A stretch of 64,000 nt of DNA from assembly GCA_046290575.1 (NCBI GenBank), contig JBKAGX010000003.1:245580-309579 (forward strand), given 5' to 3'. The position numbers were made by a program, and so were the translations under genes. Under the pieces are notes generated by a model, which was given only the letters and a program-made list of their open reading frames with translations, had not been told where the DNA came from and did no database searches. Below, in pieces: positions 8,989 to 16,142 of this stretch. The DNA is from JANQQJ01 sp046290575 (GTDB lineage: Bacteria; Pseudomonadota; Alphaproteobacteria; SMXS01). Position 1 is the first letter of the stretch; each line of letters begins with the position of its first letter.

Positions 8989-9647
8989 AGAGCGGCCACC
9001 AGACTCTCGAAGATTTTGACGCCATCGGTGCCGCCCAGCTCTTCACCGATCACCCGCTCGGGGTGAGGCATCATGCCCAGCACCGTCTTGCGGCGGTTAA
9101 AGATACCTGCAATATCCCGCTGCGATCCGTTGGGATTGTCATTGTGATAGCGGAAAGCGACCTGGCCATTGTCTTCAAGGGCATCGAGTGTGTCTTCGTC
9201 GGCGAAGTAATTGCCGTCATGATGAGCGACAGGAATGGTGATTTCTTCGTTCGGTTCGAACGTGTTTGTAAAGGGCGAGTCGGTTTGTTCCGCCCGGAGT
9301 CGGACGTCACGGCAGACGAATTTCAGACTGGCATTGCGCATCAGCGCGCCCGGCAGAATGCCGGTCTCGGTCAGCACCTGAAAGCCGTTGCAGATACCCA
9401 GCACCCGCGTGCCCTGTTTGGCACGCTCGATCACCTCGCGCATCACAGGCGACTTGCCGGCCATCGCGCCGGAGCGCAGATAGTCGCCATAAGAAAATCC
9501 GCCGGGAATAACGATCAGGTCAAGCTGTGGCAAATGGCTGTCGCCATGCCAGACCATCGTCGGTTTCGTGCCGCATACCTTCTCGATCGCCACCGCGGCA
9601 TCGCGGTCGCAATTCGATCCGGGGAAAACAATAACGCCTGCCTTCAT
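8985..9647 (-). CDS. purQ: Phosphoribosylformylglycinamidine synthase, glutaminase subunit PurQ
   Basis: 220 residues. Class I glutamine amidotransferase supplying ammonia to PurL. Nucleophile Cys86 sits in LGICNGFQ; the His-Glu pair of the triad is in MMPHPERV near the C-terminus; PGGFSYGDYLRSGA forms the oxyanion region. The N-terminus VIVFPGSNCDRD is typical. A 27-base perfect inverted repeat lies in the 170-base gap between this gene and purS, which is unusual because pur genes are otherwise tightly packed here. Confidence 0.97.
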   Translation of the reverse strand: MKAGVIVFPGSNCDRDAAVAIEKVCGTKPTMVWHGDSHLPQLDLIVIPGGFSYGDYLRSGAMAGKSPVMREVIERAKQGTRVLGICNGFQVLTETGILPGALMRNASLKFVCRDVRLRAEQTDSPFTNTFEPNEEITIPVAHHDGNYFADEDTLDALEDNGQVAFRYHNDNPNGSQRDIAGIFNRRKTVLGMMPHPERVIGEELGGTDGVKIFESLVAAL

Positions 9648-9665
9648 TCCAAGCCTTCCCTGTTC

Positions 9666-9774
9666 GTCATTCCCGCGAAAGCGGGAATCCAGAAAACGTC
9701 TCTGGAATCGATGATGCTGGCTGCCTCTGAAAAGTGGTGAACCCGCGCTGGATTCCCGCTTTCGCGGGAATGAC
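9666..9774. repeat. Perfect 27-bp inverted repeat (REP/BIME-like)
   Basis: Arms at 9666-9692 and 9748-9774 are exact reverse complements, 55 bases apart. Each arm itself contains the small palindrome TCCCGCgaaaGCGGGA. The GTCATTCCCGCG...CGGGAATCC wording is a widespread bacterial intergenic repeat. It separates purS from purQ on the transcribed strand. Confidence 0.9.
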
Positions 9775-9821
9775 GGGGAAGGCTATTGGAACATCTGGGC
9801 GTCATTCGGTGGCTTGGTAAT

Positions 9822-10064
9822 CTACTCAACGAGTTCGATGTCGTAGTTCTCGATAACCGTATTGGCGAGCAGCTTCTCGCACATGTCCTTCACCGCGGCT
9901 TCGGCGGCGGCCGCATCGGTCTCTGCGATTTCCAGTTCGAGGAATTTGCCCTGGCGGACATCCTCGACGCCACCAAATCCAAGCGAGTCCAGCGTGTGCT
10001 GAATCGCCTTGCCCTGCGGGTCGAGCACGCCGTTCTTCAGCGTGACATGAACGCGTGCTTTCAC
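9822..10064 (-). CDS. purS: Phosphoribosylformylglycinamidine synthase subunit PurS
   Basis: 80 residues with a GTG start at 10064, whose codon overlaps the purC stop (GTGA); GGAGG lies 6-10 bases upstream inside purC. PurS dimers bridge PurL and PurQ. The N-terminus VKARVHVTLKNGVLDPQG and the segment GFGGVEDVRQGKFLELEI are family hallmarks. A longer open frame extends upstream through purC in another frame but is non-coding. Confidence 0.95.
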   Translation of the reverse strand: MKARVHVTLKNGVLDPQGKAIQHTLDSLGFGGVEDVRQGKFLELEIAETDAAAAEAAVKDMCEKLLANTVIENYDIELVE

Positions 10065-10828
10065 TGCATGACCTCCGTGCCTCTTGCATCGCCGGGACCG
10101 CTTTCGGGCAGAATGCCAAGCCGGCGCGCGACTTCCTGATAGGCCTCGGCTTCGCCGCCCAGGCTGCGGCGGAACCGGTCCTTGTCCATTTTTTCGTTGG
10201 TTTCGACGTCCCACAGGCGACAATTGTCCGGACTGATCTCATCGGCCAGCACAATGCGTACCTGGTCCTGATCGTCATAAAGGCGGCCATATTCCAGCTT
10301 GAAGTCCACCAGCTTGATGCCGATGCCCAGGAACAAGCCCATCAGGAAGTCGTTGATGCGCAGCGACATCGACATGATCTCGTCGAGTTCGGGCGGCGTT
10401 GCCCAGCCAAAGGCGGTGACATGTTCTTCGGCGATCAGCGGGTCGTCCAGATCGTCATTCTTGTAGCAATATTCCACGATGGACCGGGGCAGGGGGGTGC
10501 CTTCGGCGATTCCAAGCCTCGTGGCCAGCGATCCAGCCGAAATATTGCGGATAATCACCTCGACGGGCACGATTTCGACTTCACGGATCAACTGCTCGCG
10601 CATATTCAGCCGGCGCACGAAATGGGTTGGGATGCCGATTTCCGCCAGCCGCAGCATGATGAACTCGGATATGCGGTTGTTCAGAACGCCCTTGCCGGTG
10701 ATCGTGCCCTTTTTTTTGTTGTTGAAGGCGGTCGCGTCGTCCTTGAAATATTGGACCAGCGTGCCGGGCTCTGGTCCTTCGAAAAGCACCTTGGCCTTGC
10801 CCTCGTAAATCTGTCTGCGCCTGCTCAT
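10061..10828 (-). CDS. purC: SAICAR synthetase (phosphoribosylaminoimidazole-succinocarboxamide synthase)
   Basis: 255 residues from the ATG at 10828, which follows AAGGA at six bases; the open frame extends 29 codons further but without a ribosome site and outside the family start (SRRRQIYEGKAK). Couples aspartate to CAIR with ATP. Seen: YEGKAKVLFEG, DATAFNNKKKG, RISEFIMLRLAEIGIPTHFV, VEVIIRNISAGSL, KLVDFKLEYGR, LADEISPDNCRLWD. First gene of the purC-purS-purQ-purL-bolA-grxD transcript. Confidence 0.97.
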   Translation of the reverse strand: MSRRRQIYEGKAKVLFEGPEPGTLVQYFKDDATAFNNKKKGTITGKGVLNNRISEFIMLRLAEIGIPTHFVRRLNMREQLIREVEIVPVEVIIRNISAGSLATRLGIAEGTPLPRSIVEYCYKNDDLDDPLIAEEHVTAFGWATPPELDEIMSMSLRINDFLMGLFLGIGIKLVDFKLEYGRLYDDQDQVRIVLADEISPDNCRLWDVETNEKMDKDRFRRSLGGEAEAYQEVARRLGILPESGPGDARGTEVMQ

Positions 10829-10980
10829 GGATTTTCCTTGGAAAACCCGCAGCGGCCTGCGCTGCGGAGCGCGGGACATTAGAGCAAAGCCCTGGCCCCG
10901 GCAATTGATTTGCATAGTTGATTATAGCGCCCGCGGTCGCTATCTGAGTAACGTAAATCGTCATCCGCCGGAGAAGCCCG

Positions 10981-11307
10981 ATGAACCAGTTCAGCGATCG
11001 TGAAAAAGCCTTTGAGTCCAAGTTCGCCCATGACGAAGAACTTCAGTTCAAAGTTGGCGCAAGGCGTAACAAACTTCTGGGCCTTTGGGCCGCGGAAATC
11101 ATGGGGCTCAGCGACGATGATGCCGCTGAATACGCCAAGGAAGTCGTTAAGGCGGATTTCGAAGAGGCCGGCCATGAGGACGTCTACCGCAAGGTCAAAG
11201 GCGACCTGGACGCCAAGCACCTCGATATCTCCGAGCATCGTGTCCGCAAGGCGATGGACGATCTGCTCGCCGAAGCCCGCAATCAGGTGATGAACGAGGT
11301 CAGCTAA
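10981..11307 (+). CDS. F1-ATPase inhibitor zeta subunit (DUF1476)
   Basis: 108 residues. In Paracoccus and relatives this four-helix protein binds F1 and blocks ATP hydrolysis through its N-terminal region. The opening FSDREKAFESKFAHDEELQFK and RRNKLLGLWAAEIMGLS are strongly conserved family features. The gene is specific to alphaproteobacteria, supporting the taxonomic call. It is divergent from purC (150-base shared upstream region) and overlaps the end of purB by four bases, tail to tail. Confidence 0.93.
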   Translation: MNQFSDREKAFESKFAHDEELQFKVGARRNKLLGLWAAEIMGLSDDDAAEYAKEVVKADFEEAGHEDVYRKVKGDLDAKHLDISEHRVRKAMDDLLAEARNQVMNEVS

Positions 11308-12611
11308 GCCTCGCCGAACACCCGCTTAAAGATCGTGTCGACATGCTTGGTGTGATAGCCAAGGTCGAACATCTCTTCGATCACGTCATCAGCAAGGGTG
11401 ACGTCTTCGTCCGCCTTCAACAGTGACAGGAAGTCAGCTTCACCGCCAACCTGGGCGGCCTCCCAAACCTGCATAGCATTGCGCTGCACCAGCCGGTAGG
11501 CGTCTTCACGCGACGTGCCGGCCTGGGTCATGGCCAGCATCACCCGCTGGGAGAACACCAGCCCGCCCAGCTTGTTAAGATTGCGTTCCATGCCTTCGGG
11601 ATAGACGACCAGCTTGTCCATCACCCCCGTCAGGCGATTGAGGGCGAAATCCAGCGTGACGGTAGCGTCTGGGCCGATTCCGCGCTCGACGGAGGAGTGG
11701 GAGATATCCCGCTCATGCCACAGCGCGACATTTTCCATGGCGGGAATCGCGGCCATCCGCACCAGCCTGGCCAGGCCGGTAAGATTCTCCGTCAGCACCG
11801 GATTGCGCTTGTGCGGCATCGCTGAAGAGCCTTTTTGGCCGGGCGAGAAATATTCCTCGGCCTCCAGCACTTCGGTGCGCTGTAGGTGCCGGATCTCCGT
11901 CGCCAGCCGTTCGATACAGCTGGCCACCACCCCCAGCGTCGCAAAGAACATGGCATGCCGGTCGCGCGGGATAACCTGGGTCGAGACCGGCTCGGCCTCC
12001 AGACCCATCGCTTTGGCGACATGCTCTTCGACGCGCGGGTCGATATTGGCAAAGGTGCCGACGGCACCGGAAATCGCGCAAGTGGCGACTTCCTTGCGGG
12101 CGGCAATCAGCCGGTCGCGGCAGCGGTCAAACTCGGCATAGGCCTGCGCCAGTTTCAGCCCGAACGTGGTGGGTTCCGCGTGAATGCCGTGGCTGCGCCC
12201 GATCGTCACCGTGTCTTTGTGTTCGTATGCGCGGCGCTTGAGCACCTCAAGCAGTGTTTCGGTATCCGCGATCAGCAGATCAGCAGCGCGGGTCAGCTGG
12301 ACGTTGAAGCAGGTGTCGAGCACGTCCGATGAGGTCATCCCCTGATGCACGAATCGCGCTTCCTCGCCGACATGCTCCGCCAGATTGGTCAGGAAGGCGA
12401 TGACGTCGTGTTTCACCTCGCGCTCGATCGCGTCGATCCGGTCCACCTCGAACCTGCCGCGTTCCCAAACGGCCTTGGCTGCCTCCTTGGGGATGACGCC
12501 CAGATCGGCCAAGGCGTCGCAGGCATGCGCCTCGATCTCCAGCCAGATCTGGAATTTGCTCTCGGGCTCCCAGATGGAAGCCATTTCAGGTCGTGTGTAT
12601 CGCGGGATCAT
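11304..12611 (-). CDS. purB: Adenylosuccinate lyase
   Basis: 435 residues from the ATG at 12611 (IPRYTRPEM is the family start; an 11-codon upstream extension is unlikely). Splits SAICAR and adenylosuccinate, releasing fumarate. Fumarase/aspartase-superfamily signature SSAMPHKRNP near residues 262-271 carries the catalytic serine loop; GRSHGIHAEPT and HQGMTSSDVLDT supply the other active-site regions. It runs in the same direction as purC but is separated by the convergent DUF1476 gene. Confidence 0.97.
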   Translation of the reverse strand: MIPRYTRPEMASIWEPESKFQIWLEIEAHACDALADLGVIPKEAAKAVWERGRFEVDRIDAIEREVKHDVIAFLTNLAEHVGEEARFVHQGMTSSDVLDTCFNVQLTRAADLLIADTETLLEVLKRRAYEHKDTVTIGRSHGIHAEPTTFGLKLAQAYAEFDRCRDRLIAARKEVATCAISGAVGTFANIDPRVEEHVAKAMGLEAEPVSTQVIPRDRHAMFFATLGVVASCIERLATEIRHLQRTEVLEAEEYFSPGQKGSSAMPHKRNPVLTENLTGLARLVRMAAIPAMENVALWHERDISHSSVERGIGPDATVTLDFALNRLTGVMDKLVVYPEGMERNLNKLGGLVFSQRVMLAMTQAGTSREDAYRLVQRNAMQVWEAAQVGGEADFLSLLKADEDVTLADDVIEEMFDLGYHTKHVDTIFKRVFGEA

Positions 12612-12800
12612 GGCCGTGAAGTAACAGACCGATGCGCATGCCACAAGGCGCTGAATGGACTGTCCACGCTCTATCTATCAGGAGCATAGATACTGAGCAG
12701 GGGACCGCTATACCTGTCAAAAGGCGCAGTATTCCGCCGATTCTTCAAATTTTTCTTAACAAAATAGATTTGATTGCCGGCCGCTGGTTCTGTCTTCTAA

Positions 12801-12833
12801 CTCAGCACCTCCGTTATTCTAGGGGATGCTGAG
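12801..12833 (+). promoter_or_regulatory. Leader hairpin before the Flp pilin gene
   Basis: CTCAGCA and TGCTGAG arms (12801-12807, 12827-12833) extend inward to about 11 pairs with one mismatch around the loop GTTATTCTA. It ends 24 bases before the pilin ATG. It may stabilise or regulate the pilin mRNA; no promoter was convincingly seen in the 245-base region after purB. Confidence 0.35.
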
Positions 12834-12857
12834 GCCAACAACACCAAGGTAAAGCAC

Positions 12858-13010
12858 ATGATAGAAGCACTTCGCCGCTTTATGGCAGAGAAGACGGGTG
12901 CGATGTTCGTTGAATACGCGCTCATCACAACGCTTGTAGGGGTCGGCGGCTATGCCGCCATGACGGCTATTTCAGACGGAAACTTCGATATCCATAGTTT
13001 CCTTCCCTGA
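12858..13010 (+). CDS. Flp/Fap-type (class IVb) pilin
   Basis: 50 residues, the usual Flp size. A short basic leader (IEALRRFMAEKTG) ends in Gly14; the mature form would start AMFVEY, with Glu at +5 and Tyr at +6, exactly the G/xxxxEY processing motif of the TadV/CpaA prepilin peptidase. A single hydrophobic helix follows (ALITTLVGVGGYAAM), then a short polar tail. An AAGGT ribosome site lies eight bases upstream. No cpa/tad secretion genes are in the window, so this is an orphan pilin locus here; assembly genes may be elsewhere. Confidence 0.85.
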   Translation: MIEALRRFMAEKTGAMFVEYALITTLVGVGGYAAMTAISDGNFDIHSFLP

Positions 13011-13019
13011 TCGGGAATC

Positions 13020-13059
13020 GGTGCCCGCCTGCTCCAAGTCCTTGGAGTGGGTGGGCGCC
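13020..13059 (+). terminator. Long hairpin after the pilin gene
   Basis: Nineteen base pairs, several of them G-U, close around a two-base loop (13020-13038 with 13041-13059), beginning 10 bases after the pilin stop. There is only a weak T-rich tail (CCTCTT), so it may act mainly as a 3' mRNA stabiliser. The G-U rich pairing shows the structure is meaningful for RNA of the plus strand. Confidence 0.6.
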
Positions 13060-13179
13060 ACCTCTTGACCCCGGTTTTACAAACCCGGCTGTAGCCTTCA
13101 ATCCGTGCCGTTGCGGCGGCGAGAGAAGGTCGTCAATATGTCCGCCAAATTGGCATTCAATTCACCAAGGGACGGATAG

Positions 13180-13644
13180 ATGGACACCATCGGGCTGGGA
13201 CTTTACTTCGAAGATTTGCCGGAAGGCCGGCAGTTTAAAACGCTGGGCCGGTCGGTGACCGAGGCGGACATCGTCAATTTTGTCGGCGCGACCGGTATGG
13301 GCGAGGTGCTGTTCATCAACCTCGATTATCTGGAAAACGAAACCGATTTTGACGATCGGCTTGTCCCCGGCGCGCTCGTATTGGCCAATGCCGAAGGCCA
13401 GGTGATGCAGTATTCGCTGCAGAAGACCGGGATTGCCTTTCTGGGCATGGAGATGAACATCGAAGGCCCGGTGTTCGCTGGCGACACGCTCTATGTCGAG
13501 GTGGAGGTTATTGAATCCCGCCGCTCGAAGAGCCAGCCGGAACGGGCGCTGATCCGTACCCGCAACACAGTCAAGAACCAGCATGGCAAGACGGTGATGG
13601 TTTACACGCCGCTGCGTATGATGAAGTGCCGGGGTGAGGGCTAA
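13180..13644 (+). CDS. MaoC-like hot-dog protein, hydratase motif degenerate
   Basis: 154 residues, one hot-dog domain. MaoC-type (R)-specific enoyl-CoA hydratases act in fatty acid and steroid side-chain beta-oxidation. GLYFEDLPEGRQFKTLGRSVTEADIVNFV and LVPGALVLANAEG match MaoC proteins. The catalytic stretch, normally a G-D-x-N-P-x-H type motif after the helix, reads GATGMGEVLFIN here, with neither the Asp nor the His. It may be a non-catalytic partner or act on another chemistry. It lies upstream of a hydratase and three acyl-CoA dehydrogenases. Confidence 0.75.
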   Translation: MDTIGLGLYFEDLPEGRQFKTLGRSVTEADIVNFVGATGMGEVLFINLDYLENETDFDDRLVPGALVLANAEGQVMQYSLQKTGIAFLGMEMNIEGPVFAGDTLYVEVEVIESRRSKSQPERALIRTRNTVKNQHGKTVMVYTPLRMMKCRGEG

Positions 13645-13650
13645 CCGCAA

Positions 13651-13869
13651 CTACTGGTCGGGCGCCAGATCTTCTTCAAGGATCGACATGTTGAGAGCGT
13701 AGGATACTTCACCGTCATCCTCGTCGCGGAAGATGATCGCGAGGAACTCCCCTTCAATGCTCATCTCGCAAGGCGCGTCGGGCCGCTCTGGCATTGCGAC
13801 GTGGATATTGTCGTTGCCGAATGTTTGTCGCAGATACGCCTGCACGCGCGCGACTTCATTGGGTGTCAT
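13651..13869 (-). CDS. DUF3126 family protein
   Basis: 72 residues, the family's normal length. N-terminal MTPNEVARVQAYLRQTFG followed by a compact beta region EGEFLAIIFRDEDDGEVSYALNM-like and the acidic end ILEEDL. DUF3126 is found widely in alphaproteobacteria and has no known function. It is encoded opposite to, and seven bases from, the MaoC-like gene end. Confidence 0.8.
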   Translation of the reverse strand: MTPNEVARVQAYLRQTFGNDNIHVAMPERPDAPCEMSIEGEFLAIIFRDEDDGEVSYALNMSILEEDLAPDQ

Positions 13870-14018
13870 GGCGGTCTCCTGTTTTTTTCAGTGCCTGAGG
13901 TAGCAGAGCAGGCGCGCGCGGGTAAAGGGAGGATGTCGCCTTCCGTTGCGTCACCCTTGCTCCGCCCGTCAATCTCTTTAAACTGCGCGGCTCATGTCAG
14001 GGGGAGAGTGGGGCAGCT

Positions 14019-14861
14019 ATGTCCGACTACGAATGGATATTGGTTGACGATCCCGCACCGGGGGTGCGGCGGATCACACTTAACCGTCCGGAAAAACGCA
14101 ACGCCATGACCAATGGCCTGCGCGGCGATGTGTTCGACGCGCTCGCCAAGGCAGACCTCGACGAAAGTGTCCGGGTCACCATCATCCGCGGTGCAGGCAA
14201 GTGCTTCTGCGCCGGGTATGACATTGGTGGAGACCGGGGGGAGCCCACCTATCAGACGGCGGGCGGCATGGCCTATTGGCCGCGCCACGTGGTGGAAGGC
14301 TGGTTCCGGGTCTGGGACTTGGCCAAGCCCGTCATTGCCCAGGTGCATGGCTATTGCCTGGCGGGCGGCACGGAACTCGCCACCAGTTGCGACCTTGTCT
14401 ATGTCGCCGAAGATGCCGAAATCGGCTATCCGGTTGTGCGCCAGTTCGGCTCGCCTGACATGCAGTATCACCCATGGCTGATGGGCATGCGCAATGCCAT
14501 GGAAGCCATGCTGACCGGCGATGCCATGAGCGGGACCGAAGCGGTCGAGAAGGGCTTTGCGAACCGCGCCTTTCCGCTGGAAGAGCTCGACGAACGCGTG
14601 CTTGAAATGGCCGAGCGCATCGCCAAGGTGCCGACAGATTTGCAACAGATGAACAAGCGCCTGGTCCATCATGCGATGGACGTGATGGGCATGCGCGCGG
14701 CCATCCGCGCCGGCACGGAGCTTCAGGCGCTCTCCATGATGACCGAGACCTCGAGAGGGTTTCAGGAGAATCTGAAAGAAAGTGTCACCGGGGCGTTGCA
14801 AAAACGCGACGCACAATTCGGTGATTATCGAACCAAAGAGAAACGAGAAGCAGGGGAATAG
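14019..14861 (+). CDS. Enoyl-CoA hydratase/isomerase (crotonase family)
   Basis: 280 residues. Crotonase fold: VRRITLNRPEKRNAM, the first oxyanion loop GAGKCFCAGYDI, and the second GYCLAGGTELATSCDL. The usual hydratase glutamates are not obvious; the region after the second loop reads EIGYPVVRQFGSPDM and may fit an isomerase or a specialised hydratase. Substrate unknown. The stop codon is followed four bases later by the GTG of an acyl-CoA dehydrogenase, so the two are cotranscribed and act on the same acyl-CoA pathway. Confidence 0.87.
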   Translation: MSDYEWILVDDPAPGVRRITLNRPEKRNAMTNGLRGDVFDALAKADLDESVRVTIIRGAGKCFCAGYDIGGDRGEPTYQTAGGMAYWPRHVVEGWFRVWDLAKPVIAQVHGYCLAGGTELATSCDLVYVAEDAEIGYPVVRQFGSPDMQYHPWLMGMRNAMEAMLTGDAMSGTEAVEKGFANRAFPLEELDERVLEMAERIAKVPTDLQQMNKRLVHHAMDVMGMRAAIRAGTELQALSMMTETSRGFQENLKESVTGALQKRDAQFGDYRTKEKREAGE

Positions 14862-14865
14862 ACCC

Positions 14866-15996
14866 GTGAATTTTGAATTTTCAGACGACCAAAAAATGCT
14901 CAAGGATCAGGCTCGCCGGTACCTTGACGACAATTGTTCCTCCAAGGAGGTCCGCCGCATCCTCGATGGCGACGAGCCATACCATCCGGAGCTTTGGAAG
15001 GGCGTGGCGGAAATGGGCTGGCTGGGTGCCTCCATTCCAGAAGAATATGACGGGCTGGGTCTGGGCTATCTGGAACTCTGCGTGATTGCAGAAGAACTGG
15101 GCCGCGCTGTTGCACCGATCCCGTTCTCGTCCACTGTTTACCTGTTCGCCGAAGCGCTGCTGATCGCGGGTTCGGAAGAGCAGAAGAAGAAATATCTGCC
15201 GCAGGTCGCCACGGGTGAGATCATCGGTACGCTGGCGGTCTCTGAAGGGCCGGGTGCGGTGACGCCGAAGTCGATCAATCTGAGCGCGGGTGGCGGCAAT
15301 CTTACCGGCACCAAACTACCGGTACCCGATGGCGATGTCGCAGATTTCGCGGTCGTCGCGGCCAATACGGGCGGTGGCAATTCCGAAGGCGATATCTCAC
15401 TCTTTATTGTCGATATGAAAGCAGCCGGCGTGACGGCTGAAAATGTTGAGACCGTCGACCCGACCCGCAGTCAGGCCAAGGTCACCTTCGATGGCGCCGC
15501 AGCCGAGCCGCTGGGCGGCACCGGCGAAGGCTGGGCGATTATCGACAAGATTTATGACCGCGCGGCGGTGCTGTTCGGCTTCGAACAGGTCGGCGGGTCG
15601 CAGGCGGCGCTGGAAATGGCGCGTGATTATGCGCTGGAGCGCTATGCGTTCGGCAGACAAATCGGCTCGTTTCAGGCGATCAAGCACAAGCTGGCTGACA
15701 TGTATGTCGCGACGGAATTGGCGCGGTCCAATTCCTATTACGGCGCATGGGCGCTCTCGACCGATGCGCCGGAACTGGCGGTCGCCGCCGCTACGGCCCG
15801 CGTCAGCGCGACCGAGGCCTATCACGAGTGCTCGAAAGAAAACATCCAGGTGCATGGCGGCATGGGTTTCACCTGGGAGTTTGATTGCCATTTGCATTAC
15901 CGCCGCTCGAAAGTGCTGGCCCTGGCGCTGGGCAGCCTGCCGCGCTGGAAGGATCGCCTGATCACGCGTCTGGAAGAGCGGAATGTCGCAGCCTAG
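14866..15996 (+). CDS. Acyl-CoA dehydrogenase (probable heteromer subunit)
   Basis: 376 residues with a GTG start at 14866 just after CAGGGGAATAGACCC; an open extension to 14782 overlaps the hydratase and is rejected. FAD-dependent alpha,beta-desaturase of acyl-CoA thioesters. Seen: GWLGASIPEEYDGLGLG, an FAD-binding ALERYAFGRQIGSFQAIKHKLADM and ENIQVHGGMGFTWE. At the C-terminus the usual YEGT-type stretch is replaced by HLHYRRSK, as in one subunit of the two-gene FadE pairs of steroid degraders. The next gene encodes a second dehydrogenase that does have IEGG, so an alpha2beta2 enzyme is plausible. Confidence 0.88.
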   Translation: MNFEFSDDQKMLKDQARRYLDDNCSSKEVRRILDGDEPYHPELWKGVAEMGWLGASIPEEYDGLGLGYLELCVIAEELGRAVAPIPFSSTVYLFAEALLIAGSEEQKKKYLPQVATGEIIGTLAVSEGPGAVTPKSINLSAGGGNLTGTKLPVPDGDVADFAVVAANTGGGNSEGDISLFIVDMKAAGVTAENVETVDPTRSQAKVTFDGAAAEPLGGTGEGWAIIDKIYDRAAVLFGFEQVGGSQAALEMARDYALERYAFGRQIGSFQAIKHKLADMYVATELARSNSYYGAWALSTDAPELAVAAATARVSATEAYHECSKENIQVHGGMGFTWEFDCHLHYRRSKVLALALGSLPRWKDRLITRLEERNVAA

Positions 15997-16014
15997 CGAC
16001 CTGAGAACGCAAAC

Positions 16015-16121
16015 CCGTTCGCCCTGAGGAGCGGCGATAGCTGCGTCTCGAAGGGTTTACGAACGGTTTTGTACCGTCCGTACTTTGAGACGGCGCTGGC
16101 GCGCCTCCTCAGCACGAACGG
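16015..16121. repeat. Palindromic intergenic repeat (CCGTTCG...CGAACGG)
   Basis: Outer arms CCGTTCGcCCTGAGGAG and CTCCTCAGcACGAACGG face each other, with inner GTCTCGAAGGG / CTTTGAGAC. The wording belongs to the widespread family with CGTTCGTGCTGAG ends; fragments of the same family recur near 25513 and 29376. Confidence 0.8.
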
Positions 16122-16142
16122 CTTATGTAGAGGATTAGATAG

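Noticed and set aside
10705..10716. Long T-run as a possible terminator or frameshift site
   Set aside because: It is the lysine-rich NKKKG codons of purC read on the other strand; the purC frame is intact.
15997..16142. Gap between two acyl-CoA dehydrogenases as a possible promoter or terminator
   Set aside because: Occupied by a palindromic repeat that recurs elsewhere; no T-run and no -10/-35 pair seen.
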